DNA from: Flavobacteriales bacterium
Lineage (GTDB): Bacteria; Bacteroidota; Bacteroidia; Flavobacteriales; Flavobacteriaceae
Direction of reading: 5' to 3'
Assembly (NCBI GenBank): GCA_004213995.1
Contig: SGZJ01000008.1
Location: 1 to 50,567 of the forward strand
Length of the DNA stretch: 50,567 nucleotides
Part shown: positions 1-7,095 of the stretch, one piece after another
How the letters are laid out: each line of letters starts with the position of its first letter
Position numbering within the stretch: the stretch's first letter is position 1
Notes under the pieces: model-generated
Databases searched by the model: none
Seen by the model: the letters and a program-made list of their open reading frames with translations, nothing else
Told to the model about the DNA's origin: nothing
Program-made: the position numbers and the translations under genes

Positions 1-478
1 AATAACTCCTCTTTCTGTTTTTGTAGGGGCTATCCCTGGAGCAATTCCATTTATGCTAGGCTGGGTAGCAGCAACTAATGAATTAGGTGTTGAAGCATTA
101 GCATTATTTTTAATGCAGTTCTTCTGGCAGTTTCCACATTTTTGGGCAATCGCCTGGTGGCAAAATGATGAGTATGAAAAAGCAGGATTTAAGATGTTGC
201 CAACAGGTAAAAAAGATAAATCAACTACTTTTCAAATAATCTTTTATTCTTTCTGGGCAATAATAATGTCCATAGTCCCATATTTTAATGTCACAGGGGA
301 TTTATCTCTTTCAACTTATGGTTTAGTCATAGTCCTAATGTTAGGAATGTTTTTATTATTTTATTCCTTCCAATTATTTAAAACAAGTACAACTCAAAAT
401 GCAAAAGTTTTAATGTATGTGAGTATTTTATATTTAACATTAGTACAAATTGTATATTTAATCGATAATTTATTTTAA
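1..478 (+). CDS. ctaB: Protoheme IX farnesyltransferase (heme O synthase), C-terminal part
   Basis: The reading frame is open from base 2 with no stop before it, so this is the last ~158 residues of a gene that begins upstream of the window. It is an integral membrane UbiA-family prenyltransferase that adds a farnesyl group to heme B to make heme O for terminal oxidases. Visible family marks are GAIPGAIPFMLGW near the start, the FFWQFPHFWAIAWW helix, and the YEKAGFKMLP loop that follows, all typical of CtaB. Three more hydrophobic helices complete the protein. It ends 4 bp before an oxidase subunit III gene, which fits an oxidase-assembly operon. Confidence 0.95.
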   Translation, partial: ITPLSVFVGAIPGAIPFMLGWVAATNELGVEALALFLMQFFWQFPHFWAIAWWQNDEYEKAGFKMLPTGKKDKSTTFQIIFYSFWAIIMSIVPYFNVTGDLSLSTYGLVIVLMLGMFLLFYSFQLFKTSTTQNAKVLMYVSILYLTLVQIVYLIDNLF

Positions 479-482
479 TTCA

Positions 483-1064
483 ATGGATTTAACACAAGGT
501 TCAAATAAAACAAAAAATACCAGAGCAAAAAAAATGATGCTGTGGTTTGGAATAGGATCACTTATTATGTCATTTGGAGGTTTAACCAGTGCTTTTGTGG
601 CAAGTAAAACTAGAGTAGATTGGATGGCAGAACATGAGCTTCCAAGTGCTTTTACCGCTAGTTTAATTGTAATAATATTAAGTAGTTTATTTGTTTATCT
701 TTCAAAGCTTTCACTTAGAAAAAATGATAAAAAAAAGAGTACTATATTATTTATTCTTGCCGTGGTTTGCGCTACAGTATTTGTTTCATTACAATTTTAT
801 GGTTTTTCACAATTAATTGACTTGGGGTATTATTTTACAGGACCAACAAGTAATGTTACTTCTTCGTTTATTTTTTTAATTGCTTTTTTTCATTTATTGC
901 ATGCAGCAGTGGGCTTGCTCTGTTTGACAGTTGTTTTAATAATGCTTTTAAGAGGTAAATATCAAAGCGATAATATGCTAGGATTTGAATTAGCAACTAA
1001 CTTTTGGCATTTTGTTGATGTTTTATGGATATACTTATTTTTATTTTTAGTTTTCTTCATATAA
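483..1064 (+). CDS. Cytochrome c oxidase subunit III-like protein (short, 193 aa)
   Basis: A membrane protein with five predicted helices that matches the heme-copper oxidase subunit III family. It carries the FFHLLHAAVGL helix and the C-terminal NFWHFVDVLWIYLF motif, both characteristic of subunit III. It is shorter than the usual 200-300 residues. It lies 4 bp after ctaB and 41 bp before a second, longer subunit III gene, so the operon has two subunit III homologues, an arrangement I know from other flavobacteria. Family assignment is firm. Whether both copies sit in the same oxidase is inference. Confidence 0.9.
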   Translation: MDLTQGSNKTKNTRAKKMMLWFGIGSLIMSFGGLTSAFVASKTRVDWMAEHELPSAFTASLIVIILSSLFVYLSKLSLRKNDKKKSTILFILAVVCATVFVSLQFYGFSQLIDLGYYFTGPTSNVTSSFIFLIAFFHLLHAAVGLLCLTVVLIMLLRGKYQSDNMLGFELATNFWHFVDVLWIYLFLFLVFFI

Positions 1065-1105
1065 ATTAATTATTTTTGTACCGTTTTTTAATATAAATCA
1101 TATTT

Positions 1106-2083
1106 ATGAGTTCTACAGTATCTGCAACAAGTCAAAATGAAGATTGGTCCGGGGGAAATAAACCCATGAAAGCGAGCTATGGTAAGCTAATGATGTGGTT
1201 TTTTATTGTTTCGGATGCATTAACTTTTTCTGGGTTTTTGGCAGCATATGGATTTTCAAGATTTAAGTTCATTGATTCTTGGCCCATAGCTGATGAGGTA
1301 TTTACTCACGTTCCATTTATGCATGGACAAGAATTACCAATGATCTATGTTGCTTTTATGACATTTGTATTAATTATGTCATCAGTTACAATGGTGCTTG
1401 CTGTAGATGCTGGTCACCAAATGAACCAGGCCAAAGTAACTTTTTATATGTTCTTAACAATTATTGGAGGTCTAATATTTGTTGGTTCTCAAGCATGGGA
1501 ATGGGCAACTTTTATAAAGGGTGATTATGGAGCAGTAAAAACTAATGGTGGAAATATAATTCAGTTTGTTGATGCAGATTCTAATAAACGGATAGCGCTT
1601 AAAGATTTTGCAACATCTATTGAAACTGAAAGAGAGCAAAATCTAGCAAAAAATGGGGTTTGGTTCATGTCTGAATCAACTTTATCAGACTACACTCTTG
1701 ATGAAGTAATTGAAGGTTTTGAAGCATCACCTAATCTACTTGTAAGAACTCAAATTATTGAAGGTAGTCACAAAACAGTTCTTTCTAGAGAAGAGTCATT
1801 AAAAATGCTAGTTGATAATGGTTCTTATGTTGTTGAAGGTGCAAACCTTATTGATAACGAATACGGGACACCGCTGTTTGCAGACTTTTTCTTTTTCATA
1901 ACTGGATTTCATGGCTTCCACGTTTTTTCTGGAGTCGTTCTAAATATAATTATATTTTTCAATGTTATTCTTGGTACATACCAAAGAAGAGGGAGTTATG
2001 AAATGGTTGAAAAAGTAGGTTTATATTGGCATTTTGTTGATTTAGTTTGGGTATTCGTATTTACATTTTTCTATTTAGTTTAA
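1106..2083 (+). CDS. Cytochrome c oxidase subunit III with a large hydrophilic insert
   Basis: A 325-residue subunit III of a heme-copper oxidase. Helices lie at about residues 28-50, 78-100, 113-133, 258-290 and 305-325. The FITGFHGFHVFSGV and YWHFVDLVWVFVF motifs are diagnostic of the family. Between residues ~140 and ~252 there is a polar, acidic segment with no predicted helix, absent from short subunit III proteins such as the preceding gene. It is in the same operon as ctaB and the subunit IV gene that follows 15 bp later. The function of the insert is not known to me. Confidence 0.93.
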   Translation: MSSTVSATSQNEDWSGGNKPMKASYGKLMMWFFIVSDALTFSGFLAAYGFSRFKFIDSWPIADEVFTHVPFMHGQELPMIYVAFMTFVLIMSSVTMVLAVDAGHQMNQAKVTFYMFLTIIGGLIFVGSQAWEWATFIKGDYGAVKTNGGNIIQFVDADSNKRIALKDFATSIETEREQNLAKNGVWFMSESTLSDYTLDEVIEGFEASPNLLVRTQIIEGSHKTVLSREESLKMLVDNGSYVVEGANLIDNEYGTPLFADFFFFITGFHGFHVFSGVVLNIIIFFNVILGTYQRRGSYEMVEKVGLYWHFVDLVWVFVFTFFYLV

Positions 2084-2098
2084 TTATATATTATTGAT

Positions 2099-2479
2099 AT
2101 GGCGGACGGACATAAGTTAGAAATTTTTAGAGGTTTAATTAAATTTAAATCTAATACTCAAAAGATTTGGGGAGTACTAATCTTACTTACCATAGTTACT
2201 GCCGTGGAAGTAGTTTTAGGTATAATTAAGCCTCCGGTTTTGATGGAAAGCTTTTTAAGTATGAAAATTTTAAACTGGATTTTTATTATTTTAACTATTG
2301 TTAAAGCATATTATATAACATGGGATTTCATGCACATGCGTGATGAAACTCCGACTCTAAGAAGAGTTGTTGTTTGGACTGCAATATTTTTAATTTGCTA
2401 CCTAATGTGGATTTTAATTCAAGAAGCAGGTTATATATTTGATACTTACGATCAAGGTTACATCAAAAGAGATTTTTAA
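2099..2479 (+). CDS. Prokaryotic cytochrome c oxidase subunit IV family protein
   Basis: A 126-residue protein with three predicted membrane helices (about residues 22-43, 55-75 and 88-108). The TAVEVVLGI segment in helix 1 and the YYITWDFMHMRDE loop after helix 2 match small bacterial oxidase subunit IV (COX4/CyoD-like) proteins. It directly follows the subunit III gene, which is the usual position. It probably stabilises the oxidase complex in the inner membrane. The call rests on size, helix pattern, motif and context. Confidence 0.88.
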   Translation: MADGHKLEIFRGLIKFKSNTQKIWGVLILLTIVTAVEVVLGIIKPPVLMESFLSMKILNWIFIILTIVKAYYITWDFMHMRDETPTLRRVVVWTAIFLICYLMWILIQEAGYIFDTYDQGYIKRDF

Positions 2480-2512
2480 AAAACCTTTGAGTTTCTTCTT
2501 ATACAAATACAA

Positions 2513-3220
2513 ATGAATTCGACGTCTATAAAAAAATGGTTAATACTTTCAGTATTATTTTTCTTGCCAGTTATTTTCCTTCTCTTTTTATATCCTTCAA
2601 CCCACAATTATAACTCTTTAGATATTGTTAAAAATAATATTAAAGATGTAGATTCATTTACTTATATAGAGGAGGATAAAAGACTTCTTCGTGGAAATAT
2701 AACCGTGCTTGCCTTTTTAGGTGATAATCCTATGGATAATTTGACGGTGGCATTAAATCTGAAGGAACTTATTTATGATAAATTTAAGGGCTTTAAGAAA
2801 TTTCAATTGTTGATGATAGTTCCAAATGGCTCTGAAGACCAAGTAAATGAATTATTATTGGAATTATATGCGTATGATGAATTAAAATATTGGGGGTTTG
2901 CTTTTGGGTCTAGTGATCAAATTAAGAGCTTACATAGCTCTCTTAAATCCTCAAATGCTTTAAATAGTGACTTGTCGTCACCTTACATATTTATTGTAGA
3001 TAAAGACTTGAGCCAAAGAGGTAGGATAGATGACAGAAAACCATCTGACGTAGATAAAGGAGTTGAGATTTTTGGATTAAGTTCTTACAATTCTACTAAG
3101 GTTTCAGAAATAAAAAACAAGATGAATGATGATTTAAGAATTTTATTTACTGAATACAGGCAAAAACGTAAAGCTGGTGTTGACTCAAACAACAGAAGAA
3201 ATGAAAATATTGAGAATTAA
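2513..3220 (+). CDS. Membrane-anchored SCO-like thioredoxin-fold protein lacking cysteines
   Basis: A 235-residue protein with one N-terminal membrane helix (about residues 9-28) and a soluble domain expected outside the cytoplasm. The strand at residues 62-70 (NITVLAFLG), a following helix, and the later SPYIFIVDKDLSQRGRIDD segment look like a SCO/peroxiredoxin thioredoxin fold. Where SCO proteins carry CxxxC, this one reads DNPMDN, and it has no cysteine at all. Its stop overlaps the start of the true SCO1 gene (TAATG), so the two are probably translationally coupled. Homology to SCO is my inference from pattern and position. It is unlikely to bind copper in the normal way. Confidence 0.7.
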   Translation: MNSTSIKKWLILSVLFFLPVIFLLFLYPSTHNYNSLDIVKNNIKDVDSFTYIEEDKRLLRGNITVLAFLGDNPMDNLTVALNLKELIYDKFKGFKKFQLLMIVPNGSEDQVNELLLELYAYDELKYWGFAFGSSDQIKSLHSSLKSSNALNSDLSSPYIFIVDKDLSQRGRIDDRKPSDVDKGVEIFGLSSYNSTKVSEIKNKMNDDLRILFTEYRQKRKAGVDSNNRRNENIEN

Positions 3221-3957
3221 TGAGTAAAAGAAATAATTCATATATAGGTATTTCATTTATAGTATTAGTTTTTGGAATAATTTTTGTCCCAAGAATTATT
3301 GATCGACTATCGAATGATGATATAGCTAGAGAAGAAAGTAGAAGTAGATCTGTTAATTATAATATTGGAGATTCTAATTTAATGTATCTTGAAATTAATG
3401 GAGAGAAAAAAAAAGTTCCTAACTTTTCTTTTACTAATCAAAATGGAGAATTGATTTCTAACAAGGATTATGAGGGAAAAGTTTACATTGTAGAATTCTT
3501 TTTTACTACATGCCCTACAATATGTCCAATTATGAATTATAATTTAGTAGAGATTCAAAACTCATTTAGTGAATTTGACAATCTGGGCTTTGCTTCTTTT
3601 ACAATAAATCCAGAATATGATACTGTTGAGGTGTTAAGTGATTATGCTAATCAATTTGGAATTACAAATAAAAATTGGAATCTTTTAACAGGGGATAAAG
3701 AAGAAATTTATAAACTAGCTAATGATGGATTTAATTTATACACAGCTCAAGAAGAATCTGCAGCTGGAGGATTTGAACATTCTGGAAATTTTGCATTAAT
3801 TGATCAGGAAGGTTATATTAGATGTAGATCTGATGATTTTGGGAATCCATTAATTTACTACAAAGGTGCTATTGATTTTAAACAAGGAGTGGATAGCTCC
3901 GGCGAGAAGGAAGAAATTTCAATACTTAAAGAAGATATATTAAAGTTATTAAAGTAA
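3220..3957 (+). CDS. SCO1/SenC family copper chaperone for cytochrome c oxidase
   Basis: A 245-residue protein with an N-terminal signal anchor (residues ~8-24) and a periplasmic thioredoxin-fold domain. The copper ligands of the family are all present: C98 and C102 in TTCPTICP, and H187 in FEHSGN. SCO proteins deliver or reduce copper at the CuA site of oxidase subunit II. The gene starts inside the stop of the cysteine-free SCO-like gene and is followed 6 bp later by a DUF420 gene, which fits an oxidase-assembly role. Confidence 0.95.
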   Translation: MSKRNNSYIGISFIVLVFGIIFVPRIIDRLSNDDIAREESRSRSVNYNIGDSNLMYLEINGEKKKVPNFSFTNQNGELISNKDYEGKVYIVEFFFTTCPTICPIMNYNLVEIQNSFSEFDNLGFASFTINPEYDTVEVLSDYANQFGITNKNWNLLTGDKEEIYKLANDGFNLYTAQEESAAGGFEHSGNFALIDQEGYIRCRSDDFGNPLIYYKGAIDFKQGVDSSGEKEEISILKEDILKLLK

Positions 3958-3963
3958 AAAATT

Positions 3964-4479
3964 ATGTCTGAGCCAATTAAATACAACAAGCTTATAATAC
4001 TAGTTTCTATTTTGATTCCAGTAGTAGTAGCTATATTATTTACTGTAAAGTTACCTAATGTTGAACCATTATCATTTTTACCTCCCATTTATGCGTCGAT
4101 AAATGCTTTAACTGCTTTACTGCTTATATCTGCGTTAGTTGCAATTAAAAATAAAAAGATAAAACTACACTCACTTTTAATGAAGTTTGCTATTGCTCTG
4201 TCTTTAGTATTTTTATTGATGTATGTAGCGTATCACATGACAAGTGAATCCACTCCGTACGGAGGTGAAGGATCTATTAGATATATTTATTTTACGATAC
4301 TTATTTCTCATATTTTATTGTCAATTACTGTAATTCCATTTGTGCTAGTTACTTATGTTAGAGCTATTACAAACGATATACAAGCCCATAAAAAAATAGC
4401 TAAAATCACTTTTCCTTTATGGCTTTATGTCGCGGTTACTGGTGTAATAGTTTATATAATGATTTCCCCTTATTATTAA
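3964..4479 (+). CDS. DUF420 family membrane protein (CtaM-like oxidase maturation factor)
   Basis: A 171-residue membrane protein with five predicted helices. It has the conserved histidine pattern of DUF420: one in YHMTSEST after helix 3, one in SHILLS in helix 4, and one in the cytoplasmic HKKIAK loop. DUF420 proteins, called CtaM in Firmicutes, are required for maturation of aa3-type oxidase. The gene sits 6 bp after SCO1 in the oxidase operon. Assignment to the family is firm. The exact step it performs here is inferred. Confidence 0.88.
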   Translation: MSEPIKYNKLIILVSILIPVVVAILFTVKLPNVEPLSFLPPIYASINALTALLLISALVAIKNKKIKLHSLLMKFAIALSLVFLLMYVAYHMTSESTPYGGEGSIRYIYFTILISHILLSITVIPFVLVTYVRAITNDIQAHKKIAKITFPLWLYVAVTGVIVYIMISPYY

Positions 4480-4481
4480 TT

Positions 4482-4691
4482 ATGAAATTTAAATATATAT
4501 TTCTTATTGTTTTGTTCTTTGTTACAGATGTAGTGCTTGGGCAGTGCGCTATGTGTAGAGCAGTGTTAGAAAGTGAAGAAGGGCAAGTTTCTGCAAAGGG
4601 AATAAATGATGGAATTGTATATTTAATGGCAATTCCTTACATAGTTGTCTTTAGTATTGCTTTTATTATTTATAGAAAATTTAAAAAATAA
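4482..4691 (+). CDS. Small CxxC membrane protein of the oxidase operon (69 aa)
   Basis: The ATG at 4482 is 2 bp after the DUF420 stop and gives a standard signal sequence (MKFKYIFLIV then LFFVTDVVLG). A longer frame from 4419 would overlap the DUF420 gene and put polar residues in front of that signal, so I reject it. After the signal come C22 and C25 in QCAMCRAV, then about 20 polar residues and one membrane helix with a basic tail. Short CAMC proteins of this type occur next to SCO and DUF420 in other Bacteroidota, as far as I recall. A role in copper or heme handling is inference from the motif and the neighbours. Confidence 0.8.
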   Translation: MKFKYIFLIVLFFVTDVVLGQCAMCRAVLESEEGQVSAKGINDGIVYLMAIPYIVVFSIAFIIYRKFKK

Positions 4692-4706
4692 TTTTTTAAA
4701 AATTAA

Positions 4707-4738
4707 TTTGGTTTATTTTATAAACTAGTTTATATTTG
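4707..4738 (+). promoter_or_regulatory. Bacteroidota-type promoter for the 4767 lipoprotein gene
   Basis: TTTG at 4707-4710 and TATATTTG at 4731-4738 are separated by 20 bp, matching the Bacteroidota sigma factor consensus (TTTG / TAnnTTTG). It lies 28 bp before the ATG at 4767 and starts a new transcription unit after the oxidase operon. Confidence 0.7.
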
Positions 4739-4766
4739 TAAAAAATAATTTAAAACATTATAAAAA

Positions 4767-5219
4767 ATGAAAAGTTTATTTACTAAAATAATAATGCTAT
4801 TGGTTATGATTTCTCTATCAAGCTGTGGAATGTCAAAATTAGTTTCTGTGGACAAAGGAGAGAATACAATCAATTATTATAATTCAATAGACAAAACTAT
4901 CTTTTTAGATTTTGTTGAGTTAACGAGCATTAGTGAGGACAAGAAATATGGAAACCTTGAAATTAAGGTAGATGAAATTACTAAGGATGTAGCAGATAGT
5001 GGAGCTGTCTTGGCTTATATACAAAGACCAGCAAGTGAGGGGAAAATTGAGAGATGGAGTCAATTTCCACAATATAGTTTAATCTACGAAAATCCAAGCT
5101 TCTCTTATCTAAGTTTCGGGGAAGGTTTTGTGCGTATTTCTTTGCAATCTGAGACAACTGTCGAAAGTGCAGCTGAATTTTTTAAAGGAAAAAAAATAAA
5201 ACTAGTTATTTTAAAATAG
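4767..5219 (+). CDS. Hypothetical lipoprotein (150 aa)
   Basis: The N-terminus is a lipoprotein signal: a charged start, a hydrophobic run, then SLSSCG with C20 as the lipidated cysteine. The rest is a small mixed alpha/beta domain with no motif that I recognise. A good promoter stands 28 bp upstream. The next gene, a six-helix membrane protein, follows after 18 bp and may be co-transcribed. No function is proposed. Confidence 0.75.
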   Translation: MKSLFTKIIMLLVMISLSSCGMSKLVSVDKGENTINYYNSIDKTIFLDFVELTSISEDKKYGNLEIKVDEITKDVADSGAVLAYIQRPASEGKIERWSQFPQYSLIYENPSFSYLSFGEGFVRISLQSETTVESAAEFFKGKKIKLVILK

Positions 5220-5237
5220 CTAATAAACCAATTTATT

Positions 5238-5810
5238 ATGACAAAAGAAGAACAAATTAAAATCATAAATGATGCTATAATACAAACAAAAACTAGTTTA
5301 AAACCTTTAGGTTATAATCTATTATTTTGGGGAATTTTAATAATATCAATGAGTTTATTTCATTATTTTTTTCCTGAGCTTGTTCAGTTTTCTAATTATT
5401 CCGCACTAGTATATTGGGTTGCAATTCCAGTAATAGGAATGGTATATACCATTAATTACAACATTAAAACTGGACATAAGACAGGATATGAAACTCAATT
5501 AGGAAGAGTTGTAAAAATTATTTGGGCAACTTTTGGTCTATCATGGTTATTGCATGTAGCTATTTCGGTAATTAAAGGAATTAATGCTCCAACTTTAGAA
5601 ATTTTATTTAGCCTTGCAATAGCTCTTGTTATGACAGGTTTAATAATAAAATTTAAAAATATTACAATCGGTGGGTTATTATTATTAGCATTTGTTGTGT
5701 ACAATCATGTATCCCCAGGCTTAAACTTTTTATTAATGAATGTATATGGAATTGCATTTGGAATGTTAATCCCCGGAATATCTCTATATACATTTAAAGA
5801 AACTAAATAA
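5238..5810 (+). CDS. Six-helix membrane protein of unknown function (190 aa)
   Basis: Hydrophobic segments at about residues 23-43, 55-74, 90-110, 117-136, 139-156 and 162-185 predict six membrane helices. There is a short charged N-terminus and no catalytic motif that I recognise. The winged-helix regulator at 5815 begins 4 bp after its stop, so the two genes form a tight pair. Pairs of a polytopic membrane protein and a small winged-helix protein are common in Bacteroidota and may form a membrane sensor with its regulator, but that is inference. Confidence 0.78.
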   Translation: MTKEEQIKIINDAIIQTKTSLKPLGYNLLFWGILIISMSLFHYFFPELVQFSNYSALVYWVAIPVIGMVYTINYNIKTGHKTGYETQLGRVVKIIWATFGLSWLLHVAISVIKGINAPTLEILFSLAIALVMTGLIIKFKNITIGGLLLLAFVVYNHVSPGLNFLLMNVYGIAFGMLIPGISLYTFKETK

Positions 5811-5814
5811 CTAA

Positions 5815-6084
5815 ATGGATAAATTATTATTAAATCCAATTAGATTAAAAATTATTTCCTCGCTTTTGGGTGTTTCTTCTTGTGATTTTAATCATTTGCA
5901 AAAAGTAACTGAATCATCAAAAGGAAATCTTAGTGTCCAACTAAAAAAATTAGAGGAGAGCAACTACATATCAATTAGCAAAAGTTTTAAAAACAATTAT
6001 CCTAATACATCTTGTTCTATAACAAAGCTTGGTTCAAAAAGATTTGAAGAATTTTTTAAGTCACTTATGTCCCTTAGAAAATAA
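5815..6084 (+). CDS. Winged-helix transcriptional regulator (89 aa)
   Basis: A compact DNA-binding protein. LNPIRLKIISSLLG opens the helix-turn-helix domain, ESSKGNLSVQLKKLEESNYI is the recognition-helix region, and SCSITKLGSKRFEEF is the wing followed by the dimerisation helix. This pattern fits the ArsR/MarR-like winged-helix family used by Bacteroidota. It has no ligand domain. It follows the membrane protein gene by 4 bp. The targets are unknown. The well-formed promoter just downstream (6117-6147) is one candidate. Confidence 0.85.
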   Translation: MDKLLLNPIRLKIISSLLGVSSCDFNHLQKVTESSKGNLSVQLKKLEESNYISISKSFKNNYPNTSCSITKLGSKRFEEFFKSLMSLRK

Positions 6085-6116
6085 AATAAGTAAAAGTGTA
6101 TTAAATAGTACTTTGT

Positions 6117-6147
6117 TTTGCATAGTACCTAAATTTATATATATTTG
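6117..6147 (+). promoter_or_regulatory. Bacteroidota-type promoter for the 6180-8199 genes
   Basis: TTTG at 6117-6120 and TATATTTG at 6140-6147 are spaced by 19 bp, close to the Bacteroidota consensus. It is 32 bp upstream of the lipoprotein ATG at 6180. The genes from 6180 to 8199 have gaps of at most 31 bp and could be read from it. Confidence 0.7.
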
Positions 6148-6179
6148 CTTTCGTTATTATTAACTTAAAACTTTAAATC

Positions 6180-6398
6180 ATGAAAAAAATAATACTGATT
6201 ATATTAATTGCTTTCACTTTCAATTCATGCGGTTCCTGGCTCAGTCCTAATGTTCACGTAAAAAATGATATTAATATAACAATTGATGGAGAAAACTTAG
6301 ATGGCGTACAAGGAGAGTGGGTTATTACAAGTGAGGACAAAAAGGAAAATGGAAGAGAAATAATTGTAATAACTATTGAAAAAAACAAAATTGATTAA
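6180..6398 (+). CDS. Small lipoprotein (72 aa)
   Basis: The signal MKKIILIILIAFTFNSCGSW carries a lipobox cysteine at residue 17. The mature part is ~55 residues, polar and probably beta-rich, with alternating hydrophobic residues in INITIDGENL and EIIVITIEKN. I do not recognise a family. It heads a cluster of very small genes ending in a PadR regulator and a PspC-domain protein, which suggests an envelope role without proving one. Confidence 0.65.
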   Translation: MKKIILIILIAFTFNSCGSWLSPNVHVKNDINITIDGENLDGVQGEWVITSEDKKENGREIIVITIEKNKID

Positions 6399-6429
6399 AT
6401 TTTAACAAGACAACTAATAAAAAACTAAA

Positions 6430-6579
6430 ATGACAAATATTTCATTTGGAGCAGGGATAGGTTTACTAGCAGGAATTATAATTGGCAGTACAACAGGTAA
6501 TGTGAATTTATGGATTTCATTGGGATTGTGTTTTGGCGCAGGTATTGGGATGGTATTTAATAAAAAAATAAAAAAATAA
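6430..6579 (+). CDS. Glycine-zipper small membrane protein A (49 aa)
   Basis: The frame runs from ATG 6430 to TAA 6577-6579. It encodes one or two short hydrophobic segments rich in spaced glycines (GAGIGLLAGIIIG, then GLCFGAGIGMVF) and a lysine-rich tail (NKKIKK). The stop overlaps the ATG of the next small gene as TAATG. The next product has the same glycine spacing and a similar tail, so the two look like tandem paralogues. The gene is real by coding pattern, coupling and similarity, but its function is unknown. Confidence 0.65.
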   Translation: MTNISFGAGIGLLAGIIIGSTTGNVNLWISLGLCFGAGIGMVFNKKIKK

Positions 6580-6758
6580 TGAATTTAGAGAATAAAAAGG
6601 CTTGCAGTTTTAGTTGTAACAAAACTGGTAATTTGATTGGAGTCGGGACTGCAATTGGGGTAGCAGTTTTTGCAGTAACAAATGAACCAGTATGGATAGC
6701 AGTAGGGGTTGCAATCGGAGCAGCACTGGGGTGGAATAAACCAAAAACTAAAAATTAA
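6579..6758 (+). CDS. Glycine-zipper small membrane protein B with CxxxC N-terminus (59 aa)
   Basis: The ATG at 6579 is fused to the previous stop (TAATG). The protein begins with a polar stretch bearing C9 and C13 (ACSFSCNK), followed by two glycine-rich hydrophobic segments (LIGVGTAIGVAVF and WIAVGVAIGAALGW) and a basic tail (NKPKTKN). Its layout repeats that of the 49-residue protein just upstream, including the WI-x-x-G-x-x-x-GA-x-x-G pattern. It ends 8 bp before the PadR gene, so co-transcription is likely. Confidence 0.62.
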   Translation: MNLENKKACSFSCNKTGNLIGVGTAIGVAVFAVTNEPVWIAVGVAIGAALGWNKPKTKN

Positions 6759-6766
6759 TAATTATA

Positions 6767-7093
6767 ATGAAGTCAGATAATACAAAAGCACAGATGCGTA
6801 AGGGAATACTTGAGCTTTGTATTTTATCTATACTTAGTAAAGAGCCCAAATATTCCTTTGAAATTTTAATGACCTTAAAAGAGTCTAAATTAATTGTAGT
6901 AGAGGGTACTATATATCCATTACTTACGAGATTGAAAAATAGTAATTTATTAGAGTATAATTGGAAAGAATCTAAAAATGGTCCACCTAGAAAATATTAT
7001 AATATTACAACTGAGGGAAAAGACTTTTTAAATGATCTTAATGAATCATGGTTAGAATTATCTAATGCAGTAACAAAAATTAGAAATAAATAA
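6767..7093 (+). CDS. PadR family transcriptional regulator
   Basis: A 108-residue winged-helix protein with the PadR signature: KGILELCILSILSKEPKYSFEI in the first helices, VVEGTIYPLLTRLKNSNLLEY in the recognition region, and GPPRKYYNITTEGKDFL in the wing. PadR proteins usually repress membrane-stress or transporter genes next to them. The PspC-domain gene starts 2 bp after the stop, a pairing common in Bacteroidota. It probably controls its own operon and perhaps the exporter at 8272. That last link is inference. Confidence 0.92.
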   Translation: MKSDNTKAQMRKGILELCILSILSKEPKYSFEILMTLKESKLIVVEGTIYPLLTRLKNSNLLEYNWKESKNGPPRKYYNITTEGKDFLNDLNESWLELSNAVTKIRNK

Positions 7094-7095
7094 AT

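Noticed and set aside
4419-4481. Upstream extension of the CxxC small protein
   Set aside because: It overlaps the DUF420 gene and places non-conserved polar residues before a clear signal sequence starting at ATG 4482.
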